DNA from: Phoebastria nigripes
Taxonomy: Eukaryota; Chordata; Aves; Procellariiformes; Diomedeidae
DNA length: 64,000 bases
Assembly: GCA_035582835.1 (NCBI GenBank)
Contig: JAYKAV010000489.1
Location: 850,580 to 914,579, forward strand
Direction: 5' to 3'
The notes under the pieces are model-generated. The model ran no database searches. It was not told the DNA's origin and was given only the letters and a program-made list of their open reading frames with translations. The translations under genes and the position numbers were made by a program. Positions 43,601-58,600 of the stretch are shown one piece after another (positions within the stretch are counted from its first letter, which is position 1; each line of letters opens with the position of its first letter).

Positions 43601-46600
43601 CTCACACATTAAGAAAAATCATGGAGAGTAATCAACACATTCAAATTATTCTTCATCAGTGGGTTTAAAGAAATGTATTAGCATCACTATTGTTTTTTTA
43701 GAAGGGTAGTGACTTAAAGATCTCTGGAGGTCTGGTCTGATCACCAGTCAAAACAGATCTGCTGGCTTCACACTGGCTTTTAAGAGATGTCTGCTTATCT
43801 TGCAAAACAGTCATGGCACAATTAGTCAGCTGGAGCCCTCCAGACAGAAAAAGCAGGATGCTGAGTGTTTGAGGTACATTAGTAGGACTTTCTGGGAGAG
43901 TCCCAGGCTTACATGAGCATTACAGTCCCGCCATCCAGCTCTGCAGGAACACAGATGCACTAAGGAATAGTCTTTGCTACAGACAAAACTGCCCTTACCA
44001 AAGCTGTTCAAAATGTTGTCGAAGTTGTTGAGATAGTAATAACCTTCTTCCACAACCGTCCTGTTGCCAACTGTATGATTCACCCAGCGGTAGGAATCTG
44101 CAACTGTGCTTGTACTGGTTGGAGAAACCAGGACAAAGAATGAGAAGTGGAAAAGCAAGGAAAATCTCAAGGGTTATAAATACCAAAACACTTAGAAGGT
44201 GGTGAGCAGGGTGGCAGTTTCGACCTCTTGGCCAATGCTTGCCTTTTTATCTGAAAGAAAGCCTCTGTCCTTCACAGCTCAGCACAAGCCCAGGGACCAC
44301 ATGGAGTCTTTCTAATAATTCAGCAAATATTATACCAGAGAAACTGAGTGTTTGAGTTAGAATCCTTGGCTCACACCCTTAAAGCTTGGCATTTCCAAGT
44401 GGTCTGCCATCATTTAAGATGAAAGGACTGCTTAGCTTCCAAGACCAGGTGAATTTATCTTGTACAAAGTGAGACCTAAATATGTAACAGTCTAGCAGAG
44501 CAACTCTGGTGTCACCAAAATAAAAATTTCAACTTTGCTCTAGAGCAGCTGTTACAAGAGTTTCCAGCCACAGTATCATGAATAAGTCCTCCCAGTGCAG
44601 CTACCTGAGGAGAGTTACAGAGCTTATTAAAACCAGCCAACCCCACCACAGAAGTCTCTCCCTTTCCAAATGCAATGCAAAAGCTATTTCATCCAGTCTT
44701 ACCTAGAGAAGTGAAGTGTCTCCCCTAGATTTTCCCAGCACGTTGCCCTAGCTGCAAAACCCCATTTAGACCCATCCTCTGGCCCCTTCTCCACAGGGAG
44801 ACAGAGCTGCCAGAGACACTGCTAATGGCTGTGCACCAAACCCACTGCAGAGGGGGATGGATTTGCAGTACTCACTTGCAGCAGTTTGGGTAGACCACGC
44901 CAGCAAAGAACTCCATACCAACAATGGCAAAGCAATAGTAGAAGATCAGCAGAGTTAAACCCAGGCTGGAGGCAAAAACAGAAAGAGTACTGTGCTACTC
45001 AAGAGTTGCTATGGCAGGGAAACACAAAGTCACAGGCTGGTTTCTCTGGAAGGAATTTCCAACGGATGGGAAGCAGCACTGAAAACCCCAGACCACCCTC
45101 CCTGCCACTGTGGCTCTGCAGTTCTTTGCCTGCTCTCATTCAAGAAGTCCTTGGACAAGGAGCTTGCCACTTGCTGAAGAGAGACACTAAAGAGCAGCCT
45201 GGATTCCCTCCCAGCTTATCTTTTTCTGGTAAACAAACATCTCCCCACAGTTTCTTTACCAAAGAACAACGCACACTGGTTCTGCCCTCTCCACGTCCTT
45301 GGATGCAGGGACTGTGCCAAGAACAGGGTTCTCAAGCTAACACGCTCTCCTCAGACCTCCTTCAAGGGAATAAGGTCTGAGGATGCCCCACTCAAACACC
45401 AAGCTCCTTCTGCCCCACCATTTCACACTAATGCTCTCGAGTGGCTGTACGAAGGACAGGGAAGCATCTGGGGCTCCTCTCCTCTCACCAAAAGCTGGGA
45501 TGGGGAGAAAAATTAAACAAGCATTGACTTTTAGTTATCCTCCTAACACAAAAGCAGGAGGTGGCCCAGGGTTGCTTATCACATACTGCTCCAAGAAATT
45601 GGAAGATTTAACACTCCACTGCAGCACACTGAAGAATCAGTAACAATCAATTGACAGATCAGAGCATAAACACCTTTAGCAGGTTTGACAGGTCCCTATC
45701 CTGGCCCCAGCTCTAGACACTAAATCTTCAATCCCCTCTCCCCACCATCACCCAAAGAGAAGTTGTTACTACCTGGCCATCCGGGGGAACAACTCAAACA
45801 TAGTGTCCAGGACATTTCTGTAGCGCTTCTTCAATTTAAATAGCCTGAAAGGAGAAGCCAAGTAGTTACCTACGCACTGCAACTTTCCTGGTGTTGTTGG
45901 GAATAGTTAAAGAGAGTATCACAGTTGTCTGTACCTCCCAGGTCAATGAACAGTAAGGTTTCTTGACACCAACCTCACAGGATCTGCTCTTGTTCAAGTG
46001 GTCTCCGCTCACCTAACAATGTCCCGCTGTCCCATCTGAATGTTTATGACACATTCAACTAAGTGTTTATAGGATTGAGGAATCTCAAGGAAAAGTCTAC
46101 GTCTTTTTACACAGCATGATGCATAAATAGCTATTTTAAAATAAATAAAAATTGTAAGAATTTAGACTAGTCCTGTGTACAGGGTCAGGATTCTTTACTT
46201 CTTTCCTCAGACACAAGCTTTTCTGTTTCCCCCATGACCCAATAAAAATTGATGAAAGAAAACTACATTGTGCCTGCTAATTTAAGATTTGGCAACTCCA
46301 TCAGCCTTTACAGAGAAACACAGCTGCCAGACACAGGCTTTGGCAGGGGAGCAACAGAGAAAACATTATTTCCCCTCCCCCCCGAGTGTCATAAAGTGTT
46401 CTTTAAATCCTCACTGAAGAGCTAAATTACATTAGTTTGTTTTTAACAAAACAACATTTTGCCTCTCAAATGCCTTCCACCTATGGCTGTCAAAGCGTTC
46501 TGCGAAGGTGAATGTACCTCCGTAACAGCCTCGAAATGAGAGGGTTAATCAGACCCATCTTACTGAGCTGCAGAGAGGTTACAGGCCACAGTCTTGCTTA

Positions 46601-49600
46601 AAGTGTGAGACGCAGTTAGAGCAGGGTTGTACTTCACCCTAGAAAGCAGCATCCTTTGAAAACTGTCATTTCTGGTAATTCAATGGAAATTATTAAACTG
46701 GCTCAGACTGTCTCACCCTGACAGAAGAGCTTTTCTCTGAACAGCATCAGACAATTTAGAGGAGGTGTAAGAACCCCACGAAGGCAGACACAGGATAATC
46801 TGCCCCCGGTAAATCCCTTGATCTCTATTAGAGATCAGCTTAAGCTCCAAAGCACGGGGTTTCATATCCCATCCCAAGTTTTTGTTTGATAACTCTGGCT
46901 AATCTCATTCCTGTTTGCCATGGTCACGTACCCACAGAGCAATCCTTGCCCTCTCCTGGTAAGGAGCTTGGTCCCCAACTGGATTGACGGAAAACCAGCC
47001 TGGCTGTTTTCCTCCCCACCTGCTCTCTGTGCCCCCCGCCCAGCCATCCCGTCTCACCTCAGCAGCTGAAGGGGTCGCAAGACCACAATGAAGTAGAATG
47101 GCTCCATGTTAAACGCCAGTGCCATGAGCCCCAAAAATGCAAACAGGGTGACTGAGAAGTCAAAGCTAGAAAGAAAAAAAATATAAAGTAAGAGCAATGA
47201 TTTATCGCTAGTGTTTCAGCAGAGAGGAGGTACTTAGTGCTGCTCCAGCCTAACAAGATGCACAAGGCCAAGGGCAGAAGGATTATAATAGCCTGCTGAT
47301 GGCCTCCTCTGCAAGCCTAAAAACTCATCGCAGAAGTCAGTCTTTCTAACCCAACAATTTTTGCCATCTCTCTCTCAAAACGTCAGTGTGCACTTACAGA
47401 TTCCAACCTGAGGACAGGTACTCGACAGGCCCCAGCCCAGTGGTCTTCAGGAGCAGCTCCACGCCATAGACTGTAAAACAAGATGACAACCATGGACAGA
47501 AATAAGCAGCATCACATAGAGGGCTCATGCAAAGGCTTGCCCTCAAAGATGTGTGGTGATTTAAGTACAGGACCACTGAACATAGGTTTAACAGACTCCC
47601 ACCCATCCTCCTTATTCTTGGTGACATGCCAGAGAGACATCTTCCCTCCAAAGCAACACATATTCCTATATTCATGGCTATTTCTCTCCAGAGCAGTCTA
47701 CAAAGCCGTTAGTTGGCTAACACGCTATAACTGTTGAGGCACAAGCTCCTGTAGGAAAGGCCAGAAAGTGGTGTAGGGAGTTCAGTCCTGCCTGTTTATT
47801 TCCTTCTATCTCAGTGGAACGTATCCGCGTCCCATAGCCTAGCCTCGACCTGCAGGGAGAGATCCTTTCAAAGAGGAGCCAGCTGAGTATTTCACCCCCT
47901 GTCCTGGCAGCACCTTGTAAGCCTGTAGGTTAAAGAATGCCACAATCACATGATGATGCCCTGTTTCAGTCATCCCAAAGTCTTTCTTTCCAGGTTCCAA
48001 GGTGGGAGAGAAGTGAAGAGCTGGACGACAACATCCTTGTGAAAAGAAGTGTTGCAAGGGCCTCTGCCTTCAAACTTTCATAACAAGCGTTTGGAAGACT
48101 AATGGCCAGGGAAGCAGTAGAGCTACCCAGCAGTCAAGTAAGAGGTTAGCAACCTCTCCTAGATTCTCCAAAGAACCTCCTGCTGCAGTTTTACACACTA
48201 TTTTGATTCAATGGAGCTATACTTTTCTTCTCCTCTTGAGCAAGAGACACTGGCAGGAGAAGGGAAGTGAATTCACATCACTGAAGAGTTCCATGGCAGT
48301 GCAATTGTCCTGGTTTCAGCTGGGATAGAGTTAATTTTTTTTCCTAGTAGTTGGTATAGTGCTATGTTTTGGATTTAGTATGAGAATAATGTTGATAGCA
48401 ACAACTAAAAACATCAGTGTGTTAAGTAGTCTACTAGTCAAGGACTTTTCAGCTTCCCATGCTCTACCAGGTGCACAAGAAGCTGGGAGGGAGCATAGCC
48501 AGGACAGCTGACCCAACTGGCCAACGGGGTATTCCATACCATGTGACATCATGCTCAGTATATAAAGCTGGGGGAAGAAGAAGGAAGGGGGGACGTTCAG
48601 AGTGATGGCGTTTGTCTTCCCAAGTAACCGTTATGCGTGATGGAGCCCTGCTTTCCTGGAGATGGCTGAACACCTGCCTGCCGATGGGAAGTAGTGAAGG
48701 AATCCCTTGTTTTGCTTTGCTTGCATGCGCGGCTTTTGCTTTACCTATTAAACTGTCCTTATCTCAACCCATGAGTTTTCTCACTTTTACTATTCTGATT
48801 CTCTCCCCCATCCCACCGGGGGGGGAGTGCGCGAGCGGCTGTATGGTGTTTGGCTGCCTGCTGGGATTAAACCATGACAGCAATGAACCAGCACATGAAG
48901 TTGTAATTGCTTATACTTGGGCTGAAAAGGAAGGCTAAGGTACACGTTTATGGAGGGGATGATGTTCAATTAGAAAACTCAGCTCGTCAACTAGTTCATC
49001 TAGTCCCTTCAGACTTCTCCTCAGCGTGCCCCTGCACTCTGTACTCCAACAGGACTGCCTTGCTTTGCATGGCAGAGAGCCAGCTCACAGCTGCAATCAG
49101 ATCAGAGCTGGTAATGCCTCCTGGAATAGTCAGCGCAGCACAGAGCACCGTGAGCAACTCCACACAGAGCCATCACAAGTCTGGAGGAGCTTATTACTTT
49201 GCACGCTGTGCCTACAAAACAAGGCTATTCTGCTCTCAGGGCTGAAGCCAGCTTTAAGAGTAATACAGCTGCTTTTGCAGAGAGTTGCACCAGAAGTAAG
49301 AGGCTCCCCAGACTGCAGTGGCGCAGGGAGCTGTGTAACAGCGCAGCAGTGTTCACATGGGTCTGTGTGGATGCTGACGATCCCTGCCAGGCACAGCGTT
49401 GTTCTAGACGGAGTCTGTACACCTGTGGCTAAGTTTTAACCTCAAACTGAATAATCTTCTGGGAACAGAGCTGTCTATTCCCCCCCTTATGAAATGACAC
49501 GGCTCTGTTGGAAGGCATCAGCTTACTTGTGAGGAAGACTATGTAGCTCCATGGGACGTTTCTGGAGAAGAAATTCCCTCCTGCAAGACACAAGAAGAAC

Positions 49601-52600
49601 CTTTTCTAGCCTTCCCTTTATTCAATCCCCCAGCATCATAGTCAAGAAACAAGCTGCAATGTTTCCTACCTTGCAGCATGAAGGTTTCAACAAGAATCCA
49701 AATTCCATTCACAGCTACCACAGTATCTGGAAAACAAAGTAAAAACCCATAGCAAAAACACTCCTGGACCACAGGACATCCATTTCCTAGGCTAACAAAA
49801 AGAGTACAATATAGGACAAGTGGAAGGGTCAGTGTTTCCAATTCAACCAACAAATTGAACTCATAACTTGGGAGAGTTGCAAAACTTCTACACTGACTTT
49901 TCCCAGGTCTTTAACAGGTGCAATACTTTTATCTGCAGAAGGAAACAAAACTAAAACAAAACACTAAAACAAAACAATGGTCTGAATCATGCTCAATCAT
50001 TTTTACTCATAATGATCTTACATTCTGCCATGTTAATACCTGCTTATTTCAGCTTCCTCCTAGTTCTGGAACGAGATCTTGAGAACCACTAGGTCCCCAG
50101 CAGTGCAGGACAAAGCCCTGTCGGCTTGGATCTATTGCTGCTCCCCAACATTCAAATCCTGAGAACTGAAAGTGCAGGACTTCTCCTTTTCACTCAGATC
50201 TCCTCACTCCACCCCACCCTCTTTAGTTTAGCATCCTAATTTACAAAAAACATCTCCTCCAACATTCAAAATTACTGAGTAGGAACAGATAGTTTAGAAT
50301 ATAGCGAGTAGCACCACAAGTAAGCACTCTTTCTCCTCTACAGAAGAGGAGCACAGGATCATTCTTGCAAGCAGTACAGTTACCAAGCAATCCCTCCAGC
50401 AACGAGGATGCTTGCACCTTCTCAAGTGCAAACAGAAGAAGGTGGTTGACTGGCAAGGCAGTTCCTTGCCCAGCATCCTTCAGCTGCAAGATAAAAACCT
50501 CAAGGCTTTTGAAAGCTAACCACCAAACTACCCAAATGCAACAAGCTGACTCCTACAGAATCAGACCCACAAGTGCGTTATGAAGCAGTGAACCAACGAG
50601 CCTCTCCAGAGGACGCAACACAGCGAGAGCTGAGAGCCCAGGCTGCAGCAGCGGTCAGTACGAGCATGCAGCTCCCTCCCTCTCCATCAAAACTCCAGAA
50701 TTTGCCCACAAGCCATGGCTCAAACCAAAGACCAGGCCCCACCACGCTGAGTCCTTGGAGGGGCTGGCACAGACAGAGCATCCCAGATCCACGCAATGAA
50801 GGGAGCCTAGCAGAGAGACAGGTCGTTACTTCTACTTACACATGGTGTATTGGAACATGCGGGACTTCACAAGGATGTTGATGCCTGTGTGAAGGAAGGT
50901 ATGACAAAACAAATGTTTACGCGATCCTCCATACCTCACACGCAGCTTCCTCTATCTTCTCCTTAGAGACATTTTTCATACCAATTCTCAGCACAGAAAC
51001 TAAGCAGATTAGCAGATTATTAACTTTTACTTCTTGGGACCAAGTTCAAATTTCCTCCAGAATTTCAGCAGCAATGACCTCACTATCCTTAACCCCTGAG
51101 ATGCCTTTTTTTCCCTCTATGTACTAGTTCTGTGGTGTGGACAGAGGTAAATGCAGCTGCTGAAGCACTGCCCATGTTTGGAACAACACATACGCAGGAG
51201 GGTTGAGTGCATCAGCAGAGATATGTAGGACTCCTATGGCAGCTGTGTGTTTGGATCAAGATGGTGTTAACTGTTTCCCACTAGCATACAACACTGAAAA
51301 ACAATTGCAGATAAGTTCTTATTTCTGAATGGCTACATTCAGTCAGGAAACTTGGGACATGGAAGATAAATCACGTTTCCAAGATAGATTACACTGATGG
51401 GTATTTCAGACCTCTTTCCCCTTCCTGAGCAGCTGCACTTGACCTGTATGAGCGCTGCAACCACATTGTGGGACTAGGAAGCCTAGCAGCTTTTGTGAAA
51501 ACACAAATCCCACTCCACAGTCAGTGCTGTGAGTTGCCGCCTGGGATATGGAGAAACTCTATAAACTCTACTAGATTCAGCAATCATAAATCCCCACCTA
51601 ACCTCTGTGCTGAAAAAGGAATACAGTCCTCCATGACCTCAGGGTCTGGTTCGCTACAGAGCTTCTGCCAAGAGGTCTCTTATTTTAAGGAAGCCGGGGT
51701 TTGGGTCAGAGCACAGGGAATATTTACATGACAGAAATCTTTCTTGGAGACTCTGAATACAAGGCTCTGGCCTTGGAGGCTCTGAATACATAGAGCATTG
51801 GTTACTAGGCCTTCCCTCAGCTCTTTACCAGGGACATAAGAGAAGGTCCTTTCAGAGGACCCTGTCTTTGTAAAGAAATGCTTTTCCTGTTAGTTGAACA
51901 CATGCTGTCATGAAAACACAGCCTGTTACCTTTAAAAATAAGGAATGCTGTCCGTGGAAGGTCATCAAACCAGTGCTCACGACTTCGTTTTGCCTGGAAG
52001 CAGAACAGCCATGATCAGAAGTCAATGCTACATCCATACAAAAAATGTGCAGTGATGGAGACCCACCTTATCCCCATCATCTGCTTCTTTTAGATTGCCT
52101 TTGTGTCTCACCCACCTTCTCTTTAATCACTGGCCTCCTTTGCTCTCCCTCCCACACACACTTCCTCTCTTCTCCACCCAATAAATACTTACCTTCCATT
52201 TTAAGCCAACAACTTCATAGAAATTGTAAAAATCCTTTAGACTGCAAAACAGAAAGAAGCATCTGATCAGAGCCTTGGAGTTGATTAGATCCTTAATTGT
52301 CCCTGTCAGGCATCATCAGTAGAGAGTCCCTGGAAGTTATTAACTCCTTATTAGAACTGCAGCCACAGCTGATATAACTCCACACTGACCTCTTCCCCAT
52401 CTGGCCAAAGGTTACTGACTGACAATAGCCAGAACAGGGTGCAAAGCCTATCTTCTTTCTGTAATGCTACAGCCCTTAGGGGAAACTCTGACTCTACTGA
52501 ACTCCAGAATGTTACCACTGAAAGACCTGAGGCTTAGATAGCAAACTCCAAAGGATAGAGATTGTACTACTCTTCATGAAGAAGTCTTGGACTGTCTTAA

Positions 52601-55600
52601 TTACTCGTACAGTCCTTTTCTTTTCAAGGTAACAATGAAATTTGAAAAAGGACATGAAAGCAAAGAAACTCATAAAACATGAGTGTCTGCCTAGGTGCTC
52701 AGGGTCAGGCCTATAACAGCTTTTAGGTGTCTGAAAGTGAGGATGCTGAACTTCTCAGACTCTCACTGGTGTCATTAGATGCCTAAATTTAAGAACTCAG
52801 CCTTTCTCCCTATGCCATTTTCAACACTTCTCTGTGGCACTTGACTTTAAGGAGAAGCACTGGCACCAGTTTCATGGGAGACTCACTCCAAGCCTGTCTG
52901 TGGCCAGAACAAAGGAAAAGGAAGAGAAGGTCTCCTGCTCTAATTCCCTCTACTTCCATGCTGGCTGGAGTTAGCTGCACCCACCCACCAGAATGGTAAT
53001 TCTCTGCCTCATAACACAGAGGATGACAGTCCTGAAAGCACCAGCAGAACCAGATTTTAATTAACAAAACCCTGGGGGACACAGCCAGCTGCTGGAAAAA
53101 AACAAAAACTTGTTAAGCTGCGAGGCTGCACTGTGTGAAGAAATGCTCCTTGCAGGCTCTAATGCTGTTCCTCAATTTCTCGCTCCTCTGTTCTGGCAGG
53201 GGAGGTCGGAAACAGAGGCTGCCTGGTGACTGCCAGCAGAGCGCTGTATCCACAAGAGGGCACGCAGGAACTCCATCACCTCCGTAGAAAAACCTCAACT
53301 CTCAGGATACCCACACCTCCACGCTCCCTGCTTCCCAGACAAATCCTTTCAATCACATAACTCTATTCCCACACCCCAGACAAATTTCCTTCCATCAACT
53401 CAGCCATCCTCTCTGAAGTACAGCCTAGCTTCAGAGACTGAAGCAACCTCCCTGCTCTGGGTGCAGCAGTAAGACCATCCTACCTGACTAAAGGAGTATT
53501 GCTTTGATTCAGTGCTTTGAAAGTGAGATATCGCTCTCTGGCACACATCCGAGGCTTGTAAAACCGCAACAGCCCTTCAAAGTGCTTGAAGGAAATTCCA
53601 GACGGCCTCTAGAAACAAGGGAATGTTGTCATAAGCAGCGAAATCAGGCAGAAGCACATAGAGGCTAGCGTATTTAATTCTCACTCTGGATTTGTTTTAA
53701 GCAGGATTTCTACATTATCGTAAGATGCCATTATAACTAAGCCCCAAAAGTACCCTGAGCTATTACTTTAACGTACTGAGCTTATCCCAGAGCACAGAGA
53801 TCAGAAAGCTCTCCTGGCAGTCGGTCCCTCCAGCAAATGCAGAGCTGTTCCCTGTTGCCCTATCATGTGAAAATTGTCCAACCAGACACCTCAAGCGACA
53901 GAGTTCAACCACTCTTCTTGGGAAATTAGTAGACAGCCTAACAGATCCCATTACTGGCACTTTTCTAAGACTATCAGCTATTCCTCAGGAACTGTTCATA
54001 TAATGAATGTGCCCTACACGTGAACTAATCTACTAGAAGTGGGTTAGTTATTTTTGGGCCTTATTTCTCTTCCTGCTCCACAAGTTAAGCAGGAAATCAA
54101 CCCTCTCCCCCAGTGCTCTGTCCCCATAAAGAGTTGTTCATAGGTGAATTACTTCTGTTTCTGCACCATTTACTCATGCAGTATCTAGCAACTGTACTGT
54201 ACCTTCACATGTATAACCCACCCCTCCTCTAAGTACTGGTGCTTGAGAGGCAAGTCCTCAAGTGACCCACACTGAATCAGAGAGAAATCAATGATTGCGT
54301 GCTCTCCAGAACAGACTTGACTCATTTTATCAAGACCCTTCCATAACCTCACATGGGGCTGAAATTCAGACTACTTTGGTTTTTCTCCAGAAAGAGATAC
54401 AAACAAGTTACACAAATGAAAAAACAGTAGCCCTTGGTGAGTATGATTACAGTCAACAGATATAAATCATCTTTTCTGGAACATGCTCTTTAAACACTCC
54501 AGACCACTGGTGTTCTTAAAACATTGCTGACCTCCCCTCCTGCTGCACCCCAGGCTGTTCTCAGCCTCCCTGCAGGGCCCCGTACCTGTTTGGTGATCAG
54601 CAAGCGGTAGGCATGCTGTATGGCCGTGCGCTTGTGCAGCAGCAAGGACTTAAACTTCCTCTTCTCGATGTCATTGAAAGTGTCGAACACAACAGCGAGA
54701 AGCTGCAGAGAGAAGACAGGAGAGATCCTTATACTCTGCGGCTACCTGGGCCAGTGCTTCTCGTACAGGCAGGAACATCCAGAGGCAAGGAGAGGCATTG
54801 CCTGCAGGAGGAATTTACTAAGTGCTACGCTGACTGAGGCAGAATGGAGTCAGCGAGGACCCGTTGGCCATAAGGGATCCCACAAAAGGATCACCAGGCA
54901 CACTGCACACACTGATCCACTTTTTGGAAGAGGTCCAGATGTTTCTGGCCTCCTAACACTCGCTAGTGGTTTTAAGAGCTAAGGCTAAACCCCACACATG
55001 CCAACAGAAAACAGTATCAAAAGGTTTGTTAAAATGCCCTGATCTCTTCCTGGAAAGTGGGTTTTGAGGGCTGCCTTCTGGACTCACCCTTCCACGGCAG
55101 CTGTGGCAAACACATGTCAAAACTAACCCTCCATCTAGGACAGCAGCAGCGAAATCCAAGCCTGCTACAAGCATCAAATCACTCACCTTGGATTGCAGAA
55201 TTCCTCAACTCCTTTGACAACCCCTTTTCCACCGCTCACATCCTCACCTGAGCTGGTCTTGGCCCTGCCCTAGATGCTGCAAGAAGCAGAGCCAGCACAG
55301 CAGCCATGCTCTCACACTGCAGTTATCAGCACTCTTCAAGTCCTGCCATACTTGGTAATTCCATCCCCTTCAAACTGATTTACAAAGTATTTCAGGCAAG
55401 CCCAGATAATAAAATGCCATTTTATGATAAATAATTAAGACAGAAAAGGACAATAAATTTCATGCAACTGAGAGTGTCACTCCAAGCGTGATATTAATGT
55501 GAGAGAAGTTGAAAGATACTCGTATCATTCTGTTTTCTGTCATTTAGTTCAACTCCTTGTGCTTAAACATTAAAAGACTCCAATGTGTAGCAAAGCTGCC

Positions 55601-58600
55601 ATTTCTAGAAGTATTCTGCCAAAGGGTCTCAGATTATTACAGAGCACTCTTGGGAATGGGGAAGGCTCTGCTGGGCAATGAGCTCCAAAGTCAGGCAGAG
55701 AGAAGTCAAGTGCTTCAACAAGAGACTCACCAAGTTCATGATGAAGTACAGCTCAATGGAGAGATACACTATGAAGAAGACACAGGACCAGGGGTTCCGG
55801 GCATAAGATGGCATCATCACATCAGGGAAACTGCATCCGAAAAAGACATAAGTTTAAGTGCCAAATAGCTCACGCTACACTTCCCACTACAAAGGCAAGA
55901 GGCGCAGGACGCAGGTGTGTGTGTAAACTCACATCCAAAGATCTGCACTTTTCTGCAAAACATGTGGTTGCTCATGACACAGAAGTTTGTGCCTAGCAAT
56001 GGGCAGCAAGAACATGGAGGCATGATGAAAACATAAATATGGAAAGCATATTCCTTGCACATCCCGAAAACCAAATGGGCAAAGGGGATTTGTCACATGG
56101 CTAAGAATTGTGCTTTGATACTTAGCAACGACAGCAATACAGCCTTGGTGTAAGAGTGTTACAACCTAAGATTTATTCCATCGTTTGCTAATTTCCTAAT
56201 CCTCAGAGCTCTCCCTGACAGCAGATCAATATTTACCCACTGTTGTTATCCCCCTTTCCTAGCAGATAGGTGAACCAAAGCAGGAATAGGAAGTTACTTC
56301 AGAACAGCAAACTGTCGGCTGACAAAGGAGCACAAATAGAAACTTTCCCTTCTTGGACCAAGGCCTAATAAAGCTGTTTCCCCCCTTATTGCCCTCACAG
56401 TGATGAAGCGGTCTGAGTCACTTAGAGATAACTCTGCATCTGAGGTCACAGTGTCCTAAAACAAAATTAAATACCAGTTCTTCCTATGCAGGCTAACCCA
56501 GGAAACCTCTCTCCCATGCAGAGGAAAGGGGTCACATTTGGAGACAAAACATTTCTGCAAATAAACTCTTGGCTCTGCTAGACTTCTTTGGGGATGAAGG
56601 GAAAGACTGAGCTAGAAAAGCATGAACTTACTTTGAAGTGGTCAAAAGCACGAAGAGATTCACGAGGCTGTTCTCTAAGGTATTGAAGTACTGAAAGAAA
56701 AAACTCCCATGACAAAATGCAAGCAGAATTTCATAGTGACATTTCATTCAGAAAACAAGCAACCAACCCACCCACCCACTTGAATACAGGCAGTTCTACA
56801 ATTCCCTGATGCCTCCGCTAGGGAAAGGGTACTTCAGCACTGGTCCTTTTTAAAGGTCCCTGAGAGATGGCATGTGAAGAGTTAAAACAATTACAAGCTC
56901 ATCTACCCATTTTTGTAGTAGTTACTCCCAGCAAGCTACAGGCTCGGCAGCAGCAGGAACTAGTGGCTACTGGACTCTGACAGGCACAGTCTGAGGCGGC
57001 CGAGCTTTCACCCAGGTACCTTCCTCCCCTGGGGACAGCGGCAGGTGGCTCGTTTGACTGAATTAAGACACCAAGAACAAGGAACAACTGCCTGAATGTT
57101 CCCTTTGGGACATCCTGTCTTTGAGGAAGTTCTCTGCACCATCTTCCTTCCCAGCAGGGGGTAAAACCAGGGTAACACTGCCAAGCAGCCTCTGACCGGC
57201 TAGCATCTGGCCTCCCAGACCACCACACAGGAATAAGCTACCTCCACACAGTAATGTTTGATTCTTAAGCATGTCAAAATGGGACTCAAGCTTCAGTTGA
57301 AAGAATCAGCGATACTCACCGGATCCGAGTGGTTAGGAGAAAACAAGTAAAAACCTAGAGAAGCAGCAGAGAAGGTAGAGGAGGAGAGAAGAAAGGGAGA
57401 AAGAACAAACAAAAATAAAGTCTGTTTAATGTCAAGCAGCAGAGTGGTGAGTCTCTGTTCCCAAAGAGAAGGTCACACTAAGAGTAAGCCCTCTCTGACA
57501 CCATGAAGAGGAGAGTATTTGGAAGGCCTTCTCCATACAGATTTGCCAATACATGTCACTGGCATTTCACCGATCCTTTCGGAAAACAAACTTTCTGGGG
57601 ATGGTTTGAGTATAGGACTGTAGCAGGTACACTGCAGACACATGCATTCGTGGGAATGTAGACTAAACTTACAAGATTGAGGAATAGTTGATAGAAACGG
57701 AACCTGGAAACCACAAACACACACACCACAGACTTTCCTCTGGAAGAGGTCAAAAGGACCTTTGTCTCAAAATCAAATAACCAGCTTCTAGATTTTTTGG
57801 ATCTTTAATTCTGCCTTCCAGATGACTGCGGATGAAATGGGATAAATGGAAGATCCTGGCAGGACTCTGAATCTGATCGGCTTTATATTCATCCAGGCTG
57901 TTTGTGTTGCTTTTGGACAATAACCAGTGAAGAGCATCACTTCACCTTCCATAAATACAACTCACCCAGGATGGCAAAAATCACCATGAAGAAAAGCAGG
58001 AGGAGAAGAATGTCAATAAATGGTGGGAGGGACTGGAAGATCTGTCGCAGATTTCTGAAAAATAAGGAAACATTAATAAACTAAATCTTGCATGTTTTCT
58101 CCTCCGGGTTGGCAGGGAAAAAAACCCCAACAACACACCATACTTGAGGACGTTCTTCCCACTCCCTCCAAGGATTAAAAGTAGAAAGCTCGGTAAATTA
58201 AGATCGTTTCCAAGCTACCTATCTGTCCTTTGCAGTCAGCTTTCAGGTACTGCAAACAATACTAATGTCACCCTGGCAACTTTCCTTCTCCAGACTAAAG
58301 ACTAGCTCTGTGATTCATTGTGCAATTTACAGGCAAACCTAGGAGCCAGAAACAATACAGCCACATTCACGTGTTGTGTTCTCTGAGGTAGTTCATACAG
58401 CTGAGGACAGTACACATAAGCACTGTGTACCGTAAGCACATCCAAAGCTACTACCTATGAAATTTCCCTACATAGGCAAGACACTAAGTACACTTCAGTC
58501 ACAATTACAAAAGATCTCTTACATCTGAAATGCCCATGAAAGACACTTATCTTCCCAAGATGCCTGCAGGATCAGAGTGCTTTTCCTCCACCCCAGACCC

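Noticed and set aside
48612..48938. 108-codon open frame starting in the solo LTR
   Set aside because: It runs across the LTR terminus into host DNA with no protein signature. LTRs of this kind are non-coding.
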